Assembly: GCF_000337835.1 (NCBI RefSeq)
Contig: NZ_AOLM01000003.1
Coordinates: 1 to 64,000, forward strand
Reading direction: 5' to 3'
DNA: 64,000 nt
DNA from: Haloferax sulfurifontis ATCC BAA-897
GTDB taxonomy: Archaea; Halobacteriota; Halobacteria; Halobacteriales; Haloferacaceae
Positions 44,435 to 53,774 of the stretch are shown here, in pieces. Position 1 is the stretch's first letter. Every line of letters begins with the position of its first letter. The notes beneath the pieces were generated by a model, which did no database searches, was not told the DNA's origin, and worked only from the letters and a program-made list of their open reading frames with translations. The position numbers were made by a program, and so were the translations under genes.

Positions 44435-45418
44435 ATGGTGGGGGGGACGCTTCGGGACATCAGAGCCGAGATTCGGTCTCTGGCGCGTTCCGACGGCGAC
44501 TACGCAGTTGTGTGCGGCCGCACGGGCGCTGAGCCCCCGGCCGCGACGGGCCAACGGTTCCCGGACCGGCGCGCCGCCGGGGAGGCCGCGGAACTGACGC
44601 GGGACTACCGGGCGGCGCTCCGGCGATACGACCCGAACATCCCGTACGACGACCCGCTCGTCTACGAGGTGGCCGAGGGGCCGCCGCGGGCGGCCACCGA
44701 GGCGTCGGACGACTACGCCCGCTACAGCGCGTTCTGCCACGACACCGCGGGCGCGCTGTTCGAGTCGCTGTCGGAACTCGGCTACAGAGAGGCCGAGACC
44801 GCCGCGATGGAGACGTACCTCACGCTGGCCGAGGTCGTCGGCGACCGCGACGACTTCTGTCTGACGCTGGTGTGGAGCCTGATGAGCGAACTGGACGTCC
44901 GCCTCTCGGCGGCCGAGCGGCGGGCGGTCGTCGAGGCGGCCGCGGACCTGTTTTCACCGACCGCGACGCCGAACCCCGTGGACGCGACGCTCCGACAGCT
45001 CGAAGCCGTCGGCTTCGTCGAGGGCTTTTCGGTGCGTCCGATTCCCGACGCCGAGGCGGCCGGCACGCGCGATGTCGACGCCGGGCCCGACGTTCGGACT
45101 GACGCCCGAAAGGACGCCCGGACCGACGGCGACGACAGCTCTCGGACGTGGGAACTCACCTTCGGCGACTACGCGCTCGCGGAGCGCACCGGCCGGATTC
45201 CGACGCTTCCGATTTCCGTGGCCCTCCTCCGCCGGACGCCGGAGCGAACCGTGCGCTTTCTCGACGGCGAGGCGCTCTCCAACGGCCGCTGGCGGCTCCG
45301 GCTCCGGATGTCGCCGAACGGCGAAGGCGGGCGAGAGCGCGGCCCAGCGGGGCTCGTCAGCGTCGAGGCAATCGAGAACCGCTGGCTCAACGACCCGAGC
45401 GCGTCGCTGGGCCGGTAG
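44435..45418 (+). CDS. Haloarchaeal conserved hypothetical protein
   Basis: 327 residues, ATG at 44435. A mainly helical N-terminal two-thirds (TLRDIRAEIRSLARSDGDY, ALFESLSELGYREAETAAM) contains CGRTG and two lone cysteines. A linker of Asp/Arg/Thr (about 215-235) follows, then a beta-rich C-terminus (RTVRFLDGEALSNGRWRLRL). No known motif. It is soluble; function unknown. Confidence 0.7.
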   Translation: MVGGTLRDIRAEIRSLARSDGDYAVVCGRTGAEPPAATGQRFPDRRAAGEAAELTRDYRAALRRYDPNIPYDDPLVYEVAEGPPRAATEASDDYARYSAFCHDTAGALFESLSELGYREAETAAMETYLTLAEVVGDRDDFCLTLVWSLMSELDVRLSAAERRAVVEAAADLFSPTATPNPVDATLRQLEAVGFVEGFSVRPIPDAEAAGTRDVDAGPDVRTDARKDARTDGDDSSRTWELTFGDYALAERTGRIPTLPISVALLRRTPERTVRFLDGEALSNGRWRLRLRMSPNGEGGRERGPAGLVSVEAIENRWLNDPSASLGR

Positions 45419-45510
45419 CGCACCCGGTTCGCCGAGCGCGAGACACGCGGGACTCGGCAGAGTTCGGCGACATCCGTACGGTTTTACTCGCCGCTGAGCT
45501 ATCGCACGAC

Positions 45511-46290
45511 ATGAGCGAGACGACTCCACGAGACGCGCTCGTCGTCGGCGGCGGCGTCGCCGGCCTCACCGCCGCGACGTTCCTCGCGCGCGCCGACCTC
45601 GACACCTTCGTCGTCAACGAGGACGAACCAATCGTTCGCCGGAACGCCCACCTCGAAAACGTCCCCGGCTTCCCGGCGGGGGTCAACAGTCGGCTCTTTA
45701 CCGACCTCCTCTCCGAACAGGCCGACCGGAGCGGCGCGGACCGACTGGCGGGCCGCGTGACCGACCTCGACGTGCTCGGCGACGACGACGAGCCGCTGTT
45801 CCGCGCGACCGTCGAGACCGACGACGGCGAGGAGCGTATCGAGGCGTCGCGGGTCGTCGCGGCGTCGTGGTCCGACGCGTCGTACCTCGAAGACACGGGC
45901 GTCGACCTCCGCGCCGCCGGGTCGAAGACGTATGTCGGCGTGGACGACCTCGGGCGGACCGCCGTCCCCGGCATCTACGCCGCGGGGCGACTGACCGAGA
46001 TTTACCATCAGGCGGTCGTCGCCGCCGGCGACGCCGCGGAGACGGCCATCACGCTCGTCCACGACTCGGGGACGGCGTTCTACAACGACTGGGTCGCGCC
46101 GACCGGCTACTTCACCGACCGCGGCCGCGAGGTGCCGCCGGCCTGCGAGGAGATAGACGCCGACGAGCGCGACCGCCGCGAGAACGAGTCCCGCGAGGTC
46201 ATGCGCGAGTTCTTCGCCGAGCCGCACGACGAACCCCAGCGCACCCACCCGAGCCTCGTCGACGACGAACTCGGGCGACTCGACGAGTAA
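45511..46290 (+). CDS. Minimal thioredoxin-reductase-fold flavoprotein without NAD(P)H domain
   Basis: 259 residues; ATG at 45511. FAD motif VVGGGVAGLTAATFL at 11-25 and the C-terminal FAD contact VPGIYAAGRLTEIYHQAV. Between them, the central NAD(P)H Rossmann domain and the CxxC of thioredoxin reductase are missing, the chain going straight from RVVAASWSD to the C-terminal FAD half. The last ~50 residues form a charged helical tail (ENESREVMREFFAEP). Probably binds FAD but needs another electron source. Confidence 0.8.
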   Translation: MSETTPRDALVVGGGVAGLTAATFLARADLDTFVVNEDEPIVRRNAHLENVPGFPAGVNSRLFTDLLSEQADRSGADRLAGRVTDLDVLGDDDEPLFRATVETDDGEERIEASRVVAASWSDASYLEDTGVDLRAAGSKTYVGVDDLGRTAVPGIYAAGRLTEIYHQAVVAAGDAAETAITLVHDSGTAFYNDWVAPTGYFTDRGREVPPACEEIDADERDRRENESREVMREFFAEPHDEPQRTHPSLVDDELGRLDE

Positions 46291-46386
46291 CCGACCCGAC
46301 CACACCGCGGGCGGGCCACCTCGTGGTCCTGCGCTCGCCCGCGGACGCGAATCCTTTTAGCGGGTAGCGGGCGCAGAGGCGAGTGA

Positions 46387-47547
46387 ATGCTCGAAGGTGT
46401 GAACGTCGCGCTCGGGGTGACGGGAAGTATCGCGGCCGTGAAAGTCGTCGAGTTGGCGCACGAACTCCGCCGCCGGGGCGCGTCGGTCCGCGCGGTGATG
46501 ACCGACGCCGCGACGGGAATCATCCACCCGTGGGCGGTCGAGTTCGCCACCGACGACGACGTGGTGACCGAAATAACCGGCCGCGTCGAACACGTCGAGC
46601 TCTGCGGCCGCGACGGCTGGGCAGACGTGTTCCTCGTCGCGCCCGCGACGGCCAACACGGTCGGCAAGATAGCCGCCGCCATCGACGACTCCCCGGTGAC
46701 GACCACCGCGACCACCGCCCTCGGCGCGGGCGTCCCGGTCGTCGTCGCGCCCGCGATGCACGAACCCATGTACGACCATCCCGGCGTCCTCGACGCCATC
46801 GAGCGGGTGCGGTCGTGGGGCGTCGAGTTCGTCGACCCGCGAATCGAGGAGGGGAAGGCGAAACTCGCCACCGAGGAGGCCATCGTCACCGGCGTGGCGA
46901 AAGCGACGACCGAACAGACCCTCGCCGGGAAGTCGGTCGTCGTCACCGCCGGCGCGACGACCGAGTCAATCGACCCCATCCGCACCCTCTCGAACCGCGC
47001 CTCCGGTCGCACGGGCCGCGCCGTCGCCCGCGCGCTCGCCGTCCGCGGCGCGGACGTGACGCTCGTCCACGACGGCGACGACGTGCACTACGCCGACGCG
47101 CTCGCCGTCGAGTCGGCCGCCGAGATGCTGGAGGCCGTCGAGGCCGCGGTCGACGCCGACGCCGACGCGCTCGTCTCGGCGGCCGCCATCTCCGATTTCA
47201 CTGTCGAGGCGGCCGACGAGAAGATTCGCTCCGGCGAGGCGCGCACGCTCGACCTCGAACCCGCGCCGAAGCTCATCGACGCCGTCCGCGAGTCGCACCC
47301 CGACCTCACCATCGTCGGCTTCAAGGCCGAGACGACCGGCGACGACGAGGCGATGGTCGGCGAGGCCCGCCGCATCATGGACCGCGTCGGCCTCTCCTTC
47401 GTCGTCGCCAACGACGCCTCCGTGATGGGTGCCGACGAGACCCGCGCGCTCGTCGTCCGCGCCGACGAGGCGAGCGAGTACGTCGGGTCGAAAGACGGAC
47501 TCGGCGCTCGCGTCGCTGTCGAACTGGCCGGCGAGTTCGAAAAATAG
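46387..47547 (+). CDS. coaBC: Bifunctional phosphopantothenoylcysteine decarboxylase/phosphopantothenate-cysteine ligase
   Basis: 386 residues. N-terminal CoaC flavoprotein domain (LGVTGSIAAVKVVELAHEL, VAPATANTVGKIA, PAMHEPMYDHPG) up to about 180. C-terminal CoaB domain begins VVVTAGATTESIDPIRTLSNRA-like (nucleotide-binding) and includes SAAAISDF and IVGFKAET. It makes 4'-phosphopantetheine in CoA synthesis. Full length. Confidence 0.95.
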   Translation: MLEGVNVALGVTGSIAAVKVVELAHELRRRGASVRAVMTDAATGIIHPWAVEFATDDDVVTEITGRVEHVELCGRDGWADVFLVAPATANTVGKIAAAIDDSPVTTTATTALGAGVPVVVAPAMHEPMYDHPGVLDAIERVRSWGVEFVDPRIEEGKAKLATEEAIVTGVAKATTEQTLAGKSVVVTAGATTESIDPIRTLSNRASGRTGRAVARALAVRGADVTLVHDGDDVHYADALAVESAAEMLEAVEAAVDADADALVSAAAISDFTVEAADEKIRSGEARTLDLEPAPKLIDAVRESHPDLTIVGFKAETTGDDEAMVGEARRIMDRVGLSFVVANDASVMGADETRALVVRADEASEYVGSKDGLGARVAVELAGEFEK

Positions 47548-47562
47548 CCCCTCGGTGGGTCG

Positions 47563-47982
47563 TCAGTCGTCGCCGTTCGCGGCGTCGGCGTCGGTGCCGT
47601 CCGCACCGTCGGCGTCGCCCGGCGCGGCGTCCTGTCTGGGCCACGTGACCCCGTCGAGGAACGGGACGCCCATGCGCTGGGCGGCCTGCGAAATCATGTG
47701 CGCGCCCGTCGGCGCGGTGAGGAACAGGAACAACACCGTGACGAGCGCCATCAGTCCGTCGCCGTTGGGCAGGTAGTACACTGTCGCGGCGAGCGCGATG
47801 GAGGCCGCCCCCAGCGTGGTCGCCTTCGAGGTGGCGTGCATCCGGTTGTAGACGTTGGGGAACCGGAGCAGGCCGATGGTCCCGACGACGAGGAAGAAGC
47901 TCCCCAAGAGCGTCAGGAGGATGACGAGCGCCGCGCGAACGGGACCGGCCGTCGCGGCGGCCGCGGTCTCTGCGGCGGTCAT
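47563..47982 (-). CDS. mrpG: Mrp/Mnh cation antiporter subunit G
   Basis: 139 residues; ATG at 47982. Three helices with the MnhG signature GTIGLLRFPNVYNRMHATSKATTLG. Acidic C-terminal tail. Last gene of the antiporter operon; start overlaps the mrpF stop (ATGA). Confidence 0.93.
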   Translation of the reverse strand: MTAAETAAAATAGPVRAALVILLTLLGSFFLVVGTIGLLRFPNVYNRMHATSKATTLGAASIALAATVYYLPNGDGLMALVTVLFLFLTAPTGAHMISQAAQRMGVPFLDGVTWPRQDAAPGDADGADGTDADAANGDD

Positions 47983-48272
47983 TCGATGATGTCCCCCTCC
48001 GTGACGTACCGAGCCACGGTAATCGTGCTGATGAAGCCGATGATGGCGAGCACGAGGCTCACGCCGACGAAGTAGCCCTGTTGGCTCCAGATGGCGTACA
48101 GCGCCGCGATGGCGACGACGTTCGTCCCGATGGTGTCGAGCGCGACGACGCGGTCGGGCACCGTCGGCCCGCGGATGACGCGGTAGCTCACGAGGAGCGT
48201 CAGCCCCGCGGCGAGCGCGAGGCCGGCGAAGAGGACGGTGTCCATCCACGCGAGGTACGTGGGCTCAGCCAT
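47979..48272 (-). CDS. mrpF: Mrp/Mnh cation antiporter subunit F
   Basis: 97 residues from the ATG at 48272 (a GTG at 48281 is also possible). MnhF signature RVIRGPTVPDRVVALDTIGTN and three helices. Start overlaps the mrpE stop by 8 bases (17 if GTG). Confidence 0.93.
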   Translation of the reverse strand: MAEPTYLAWMDTVLFAGLALAAGLTLLVSYRVIRGPTVPDRVVALDTIGTNVVAIAALYAIWSQQGYFVGVSLVLAIIGFISTITVARYVTEGDIIE

Positions 48273-48867
48273 GTTGCTCACCTCCCGGTGCGGCGGCGGG
48301 CGCGTCGCCGCCGTCCGCGGGGCGAACCCCGGCCTGCGGCGCGGGGTCGCCCGGTTTCAGTTCCTCGTCGAAGATGACGAGCGCGTAGTCCTCCCAGCGG
48401 CGGATGGGTTCGAGGATGCCGTCGGGGTCGCTCCCGTCGATGCTGTGCACGTACAGCGAGTTGGTTTCGTCGTCGTAGTCCATGGTCAGCGTCCCCGGAG
48501 TGAGGGTGATACTGTTCGCGATAGTCGTGATGGCGAGCGGCGTCCGCACGCGGAGCGGCACCTCGACCACGGCGGGGTCGATTGGCATCGACGGCGACAG
48601 CGTCCGCACCGCCACGTCGACGTTGGCCGTGAGGAGTTCCCAGAGGAACGTCGCGAGGTACAGCGCCGCGTAGGGCGCGACGCGGAGGCTCCGCGCGATG
48701 GGCGCTTCGTCGCCGTAGAACCGCCGGAAGAAGAAGGCGATGCCCATCCCGACGCCGAGGCCGATGACGAACTCCTCCAGCAGGCGCTGGGGAGTCAGTT
48801 CGACGCCCCGGACGAACAGCCAGAGGACGGCCATGACGAGCCCCGAGACCGGCCAGCGGCGGCTCAT
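48265..48867 (-). CDS. mrpE: Mrp/Mnh cation antiporter subunit E
   Basis: 200 residues. Membrane segments at the N-terminus, then ANVDVAVRTLSP and NSITLTPGTLTMDYDD, the classic MnhE motif. Disordered Ala/Gly-rich tail. Its ATG overlaps the mrpD stop by one base (TGATG). Confidence 0.93.
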   Translation of the reverse strand: MSRRWPVSGLVMAVLWLFVRGVELTPQRLLEEFVIGLGVGMGIAFFFRRFYGDEAPIARSLRVAPYAALYLATFLWELLTANVDVAVRTLSPSMPIDPAVVEVPLRVRTPLAITTIANSITLTPGTLTMDYDDETNSLYVHSIDGSDPDGILEPIRRWEDYALVIFDEELKPGDPAPQAGVRPADGGDAPAAAPGGEQHG

Positions 48868-50564
48868 CAGTGGCCACCCCCGCCGGATTCGAGGCCGACG
48901 CCCGGACCGTGCATCACGGCGTCGACGTAGCCGTTCGTGTCGAGGGCGGCGTGGGCCGCGGCGTCCGCGGCACCGAACAGCGCCTCGAAGCCGATACCGA
49001 AGCCGATGGCGGCGACGGCGAGCGCGACGACGACGGTCACCTGCGCGGTGAGTTCGAGCCGTTTGAGGCCGTCGTCACCGCCGTCGGTCATCGCCACGTC
49101 GCCCGTGCCGACGGCCCAGCGCTCGGGGAGCGCGGCGTCGACGAGGTCGCTCGGGCGACCCCAGAACACCGCGTTCCACGCGCGGGTGTAGTAGGCGATA
49201 GTCAAGATAGCGCCGGCGAGCGCGACGGCGAGCGCGAGTCCCGCGCCGGCCGCGCCCGCGGCGAACGCCTCCGCGGCCGCCTGGAAGACGAGGTACTTCC
49301 CGAAGAAGCCCGAAAGCGGCGGGACGCCGATGAGCGTCAGCGCGCCGAGCAGGAAGCCCGCCGCGAGCACCGGCGCTCTGTCGGCGAGGCCGCCGAGGTC
49401 GGAGAGCCGGTCGCTACCGACGGCGTCTTTGAGCGTGCCGCTCGCGAGGAAAAGCAGGCTCTTGGCGATGCCGTGGTTGAACGCGTAGACCAGCGCGGCG
49501 GTCACGCCGAGCGCCCGAACCGCCTCGGACGGCGCGGTCGCGGCCACCGCCAGCGGGAGGACGATAAAGCCCACCTGACTGATAGAAGAGTACGCGAGGA
49601 TGCCGTCCACGTCGTCGCGGCCGACGGCGCCGATGCCGCCGAGGACGATGCTGACCGCGGCCATGGCGAACATGACCGGGCCGAAGAAGCCGAGGAACGA
49701 GTCCCCGGTGATGCCGAGGAAGCCGATGTCGATGGACGCCGCGGCGAAGACGGTGAAGTAGAGCCGAACGATGGCGTAGACCCCGACCTTCTTCACGACG
49801 CCGGCGAGCATCGCGGTCACCGGCGACGGCGCGGCGCGGTAGGCCGCGGGCACCCAGAACTGGAAGGGCGCGAGGCCGGCCTTCAGCGCGAACACCGAGA
49901 ACAGCACCGCCGACAGGCCGAGCGTCGGCAGGAGTGCGATGTCGTAGGCGGCCGGTTCGGCCAGTCGCCGGGCGATGTCGGCCATGTTGAGCGTCCCGGT
50001 CGTGCTGTAGAGACCGCCGATGGCGACGAGCATCACCGCGCTCCCGATGAGGTTGAGCACGACGTAGTTGAGCGCCGCGCGGGTGTGCTCGCGGCCGGAG
50101 TAAAACAGCACGAGGATGTAGCTCGACATGAGCATCACCTCGAACCAGACGAACAGGTTGAAGATGTCGCCGGTGAGGAACGAGCCGGTGACGCCGACCA
50201 CCATGAAGTGGAACAGCGTGTGATAGCTGAGGCGCTGGCCGAACGAGCCGACCGACGCGACGGAGTAGCCGAGCGTCAGGAGCGACACGAAGCCGGTGAG
50301 CGCCAGCATGAACACCGACAGGGCGTCGGCGACGAGCGTGATGCCGAACGGCGCGGCCCAGTTGGACACCTGATAGACGAGCGTGGTCGACTCGCCGCCG
50401 AGCGGCAGGATCACGGCGTCGAACAGGGCGGCGACGGCGACGAGGTAGGCGACGCCGCCGAGCAGGCTGACCGTCCGTTGGAGTATGTCGCTCGGGCGCG
50501 TGAGAAGCGTCAAGATCGCCGTCACGAGCGCCACGAGGAGCGGTGCGATGACGAGCGTGCTCAT
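48867..50564 (-). CDS. mrpD: Mrp/Mnh cation antiporter subunit D
   Basis: 565 residues, a proton-pumping Complex-I NuoN/M-like subunit with about 14 helices. Conserved signature blocks: FNLFVWFEVMLMSSYILV with the key Glu, KAGLAPFQFWVPAAYRAAPSPV with the key Lys/Pro, and AYSSISQVGFI. C-terminal extension about 500-565 is Ala/Gly-rich. Overlaps mrpC (4 bases). Confidence 0.95.
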   Translation of the reverse strand: MSTLVIAPLLVALVTAILTLLTRPSDILQRTVSLLGGVAYLVAVAALFDAVILPLGGESTTLVYQVSNWAAPFGITLVADALSVFMLALTGFVSLLTLGYSVASVGSFGQRLSYHTLFHFMVVGVTGSFLTGDIFNLFVWFEVMLMSSYILVLFYSGREHTRAALNYVVLNLIGSAVMLVAIGGLYSTTGTLNMADIARRLAEPAAYDIALLPTLGLSAVLFSVFALKAGLAPFQFWVPAAYRAAPSPVTAMLAGVVKKVGVYAIVRLYFTVFAAASIDIGFLGITGDSFLGFFGPVMFAMAAVSIVLGGIGAVGRDDVDGILAYSSISQVGFIVLPLAVAATAPSEAVRALGVTAALVYAFNHGIAKSLLFLASGTLKDAVGSDRLSDLGGLADRAPVLAAGFLLGALTLIGVPPLSGFFGKYLVFQAAAEAFAAGAAGAGLALAVALAGAILTIAYYTRAWNAVFWGRPSDLVDAALPERWAVGTGDVAMTDGGDDGLKRLELTAQVTVVVALAVAAIGFGIGFEALFGAADAAAHAALDTNGYVDAVMHGPGVGLESGGGGH

Positions 50565-50902
50565 CTGCTCCCTCCGAGTTCGTACATGTCGATCGTTCCG
50601 TGTTCCTCGTACACCCGGTAGGTCAAGACGAGCGCGAGCGCGGTCGTCCCGAAGCCGATGACGATGGCGGTGAGGACGAGCGCCTGCACGATGGGGTCCG
50701 AGGGTGCGGGACCGCTCGCGCCGTGGCCCGAGAGGATGGGCGCGAGCCCGTCGAACCCACCCATGGTGACGAGGTAGACGTTGGCCGATTGGCTGATGAT
50801 GCTGATACCCCAGACGACGCGAACCACGTCGCGCCGGAGCACGAGGTACGTGCCGATGCTGAACAGGACGCCGAGCGTGGCGGCGAGGAAGAACTGAATC
50901 AT
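50561..50902 (-). CDS. mrpC: Mrp/Mnh cation antiporter subunit C
   Basis: 113 residues, NuoK-like with three helices (GVLFSIGTYLVLRRDVVRVVWGI and AAT-type tail IVQALVLTAIVIGFGTTALAL). ATGA overlap with mrpB upstream and mrpD downstream. Confidence 0.94.
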   Translation of the reverse strand: MIQFFLAATLGVLFSIGTYLVLRRDVVRVVWGISIISQSANVYLVTMGGFDGLAPILSGHGASGPAPSDPIVQALVLTAIVIGFGTTALALVLTYRVYEEHGTIDMYELGGSR

Positions 50903-51372
50903 TCGTTACCGACCTCCGCGACGATGGTGAGCAGGCCGCCGACGACGGCGAAGAAGACGCCGAGGTCGAAGGCGAACGCGCTCGCGACCTCGAGTTCGCC
51001 GTAGAGGGGCAGGTGCTCCAAGAAGAGCACGCCCTGGGTCAGGAACGGCGCGCCGAACGCGAGCGGGGCGAGGCTGGACGCCACGGCGATTGCGAGGCCG
51101 AGCGAGGCCATCCAGCGGTAGGTCTCGACGAGCCGGTGTCGCTCCGAGCCGTCGGGTTTGATGGCGAGAATCTCGCGCTGGATGAACTCCAGCCCGAAGA
51201 TGATGTAGACGAGCGCGAAGGCGGCGGCCGCGAGGACGGCCCCGATGAAGCCGCCGCCGGGGAGGTTGTGCCCGCGGAACAACAGCGCGATGGCCGTCAC
51301 CAGGATGATGGGGACGACGATGCGCGCGACGGTCCGCGAGATGACGGTCGTCCGGCCGGACGAGCCGTTCAT
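50899..51372 (-). CDS. mrpB: Mrp/Mnh cation antiporter subunit B
   Basis: 157 residues. MnhB motif RGHNLPGGGFIGAVLAAAAF near 29-48, and four helices. ATGA overlap with mrpA. Confidence 0.94.
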   Translation of the reverse strand: MNGSSGRTTVISRTVARIVVPIILVTAIALLFRGHNLPGGGFIGAVLAAAAFALVYIIFGLEFIQREILAIKPDGSERHRLVETYRWMASLGLAIAVASSLAPLAFGAPFLTQGVLFLEHLPLYGELEVASAFAFDLGVFFAVVGGLLTIVAEVGNE

Positions 51373-53774
51373 TGGGTCTCACCCCGCGTTCGCATGCGAA
51401 TCAGCGTCAGGATGGCGATCGACGCCATCACGACGACCGAAATCTCGCCCATGGTGTCGATTCCACGGAAGTCGACGAGGATGACGTTGACGACGTTCGA
51501 CCCGCCGCCGTAGTCCGCGAAAAAGGGCCCGTGTTCCGCCGGAACGCCCGCCCGCGCCACGATGAACTCCCGGAGGAGTGGGTCGGGCGAGGCGTTCGTC
51601 GACAGCAACACGGTGAGGAACACCGTGCCGCCGACGGCGAGCGATAGCAGGCCGTCGCGGACGGAGACGAGTCGGTCCGGCGCGTCGCCGTAGAACGCCG
51701 GCAGGCGGTCCAAGACGAGCAGGAAGATGACCAACACCAGCGTCTCGACGACCAACTGGGTCAGCGCGAGGTCGGGCGCGTCCGCGAGGATGTAGAAGAT
51801 GGCGACCATGAAGCCGACGATAGACAGCGTCAGGACGCCGGCCACGTGCGACGGCGCGATGTCGACCGCGAACGCGGCGACGAGCGCGACGAGGAGCACG
51901 AGCACGATGGGTATCGACACGCTGAGTCCGTCGAAGCCGGGGAGAGAGACGCCGGCGGCCGCGTAGCCGCCGAGCGCGAGCGCGACGAAGCCGAAGAGGC
52001 CCCACGTCGTGTAGGTGCGCAGGAGGCCGGTCTGAATCTTCGGCGTGACGGCGACGCTCGTCGTCGTCAGCCCCTCGACGAAGTTATCGTACCACCAGTT
52101 CGCGCGGACGGGGCCGCGCAGGACCGCGTTGATGGCGTCGTGGATGCGGTCGTAGAACGGGAAAGCGGCCGCGCCGACGACGATGGTGACGATACTCATA
52201 ATCACGTACGGGGTCAGTTCGGTCGGGAAGTGGACCGAAAACGAGTGCGCCTCGCCGGGGACGACGCTCCCGTACACGTCGCCGATGAGCCCCTCGATGA
52301 AGAGGTTCGGCTGGGCGGAGATGGCGAGGACGAGCGCGCCGAGAATCGCCGGCGGAACGAGCATGGCCACCGGCGGGCGGTGGACGTGGCCCAGTCCGTC
52401 GGGTTCGTCGCCGAAGAACAGCGAGGCGAACTTGATGGAGTAGAGGAACGTGAAGACGCTCCCGAACACCGCGACGACCGGGAAGACCCACGCGACGCCG
52501 CCCATGTGCTCGGCGGCGTAGTACGTCGACTCGAACAGCAGTTCCTTCGAGTAGAAGCCGTTGAACGGCGGGAAGCCGGCCATCGACAGCGACGCGACGG
52601 CCGCGATGACGGCCGTCACGGGCAGGTGTTTTCTGAGCCCGCCGAGACGGTCTATCTTCCGCGTCCCGGCCTCGTGGGCGATGATGCCCGCGACCATGAA
52701 CAGCGCGGCCTTGAAGCTCGCGTGGTTCAGGATGTGGAACGCGCCGGCCTCCGCGCCGTAGCTGTTGGCGAAGCCGAAGGCGGCGATGATGAGGCCGAGG
52801 TGCGAGGCCGTCGAGTACGCGAGCAGTTCCTTGATGTCGGTCGCGCTCACCGCGAGCATGGCCGCGACGGTCATCGTCAGCAGGCCGAGCACGGCGAAGA
52901 CGAGCGTCCACTCGCCGAGGACCGCCGCGTCCTCGGGGAGGAAAAGCGGGCGGAATCGGCCGACGAGGTAGACGCCGGCTTTGACCATCGTCGCGGAGTG
53001 GAGGAACGCCGAGACCGGCGTCGGAGCCTCCATCGCGTTGGGAAGCCACACGTGGAACGGGACCTGCGCGGACTTCGTCGCCGCGCCGAGGCCGACGAGG
53101 ACGAGCACGGGGACGAGCAGACCGGAGGCCGTCAGGACCTCGCGAATCGCGTCCGCGTGTTCGACCAGAAGCGGGATGCTGTAGGTCGTCCCCTCGATGG
53201 TTCCCGTCTGGCCGGACGCCCAGACGAGAAGCAGGAAGCCGACCAGCATGAACAGGCCGCCGGAGACGGTGATGAGCATCGACTTCCGGGCGGCGTACTG
53301 GGAGGCCTCCTCGCCGGTGTAGTGGCCGATGAGGATGAACGACGAGAGGCTCGTCAGCTCCCAGAAGACGAACAGGGCGACGAGGTCGCCCGCGAGGGCG
53401 ACGCCGAGCATCGAGCCCATGAACGCCAACAGGGTCGCGTAGTATTTCGCCTGGCCCGGTTCGCCGTGCATGTATCCTCCGGAGTACGTGAGGATGAGCA
53501 CGCCGACCCCGCTGGCGAGGAAGGCGATGAGAAGCGCCAACCCGTCTACGTGAAACGCCAGCGAGACTCCGAGCGAGGGAATCCAATCGAACGACACGGT
53601 TCCGTGCGCCCCCGCGAGATACTGGTCCGTCACGAGGCCGAGCGTGACCAGCGCGACGGCGGCCGCGAAGTACGCCGTGCGCTCACCCAAGATCCGGTAG
53701 ACTACCGGGGTGAACGCCGCGGCGAGAAACGGCAAGAAGACGACCGCGAGGACGACTTCCGGTGTGGGTTGCAC
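51369..53774 (-). CDS. mrpA: Mrp/Mnh cation antiporter subunit A
   Basis: 801 residues from a GTG at 53774 (VQPTPEVVLAVVFLP). A TTG at 53813 extends the frame by 13 codons but is less likely. NuoL-like core: VALFVFWELTSLSSF (key Glu) and KSAQVPFHVWLPNAMEAPTPV (key Lys). The C-terminal part carries the MbhD/E-like helices of MrpA (ALTQLVVETLVLVIF and IDTMGEISVVVMASIA). First gene of the seven-gene operon, which exchanges Na+ for H+ and is expected to be central to salt and pH balance. Confidence 0.95.
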   Translation of the reverse strand: MQPTPEVVLAVVFLPFLAAAFTPVVYRILGERTAYFAAAVALVTLGLVTDQYLAGAHGTVSFDWIPSLGVSLAFHVDGLALLIAFLASGVGVLILTYSGGYMHGEPGQAKYYATLLAFMGSMLGVALAGDLVALFVFWELTSLSSFILIGHYTGEEASQYAARKSMLITVSGGLFMLVGFLLLVWASGQTGTIEGTTYSIPLLVEHADAIREVLTASGLLVPVLVLVGLGAATKSAQVPFHVWLPNAMEAPTPVSAFLHSATMVKAGVYLVGRFRPLFLPEDAAVLGEWTLVFAVLGLLTMTVAAMLAVSATDIKELLAYSTASHLGLIIAAFGFANSYGAEAGAFHILNHASFKAALFMVAGIIAHEAGTRKIDRLGGLRKHLPVTAVIAAVASLSMAGFPPFNGFYSKELLFESTYYAAEHMGGVAWVFPVVAVFGSVFTFLYSIKFASLFFGDEPDGLGHVHRPPVAMLVPPAILGALVLAISAQPNLFIEGLIGDVYGSVVPGEAHSFSVHFPTELTPYVIMSIVTIVVGAAAFPFYDRIHDAINAVLRGPVRANWWYDNFVEGLTTTSVAVTPKIQTGLLRTYTTWGLFGFVALALGGYAAAGVSLPGFDGLSVSIPIVLVLLVALVAAFAVDIAPSHVAGVLTLSIVGFMVAIFYILADAPDLALTQLVVETLVLVIFLLVLDRLPAFYGDAPDRLVSVRDGLLSLAVGGTVFLTVLLSTNASPDPLLREFIVARAGVPAEHGPFFADYGGGSNVVNVILVDFRGIDTMGEISVVVMASIAILTLIRMRTRGETQ

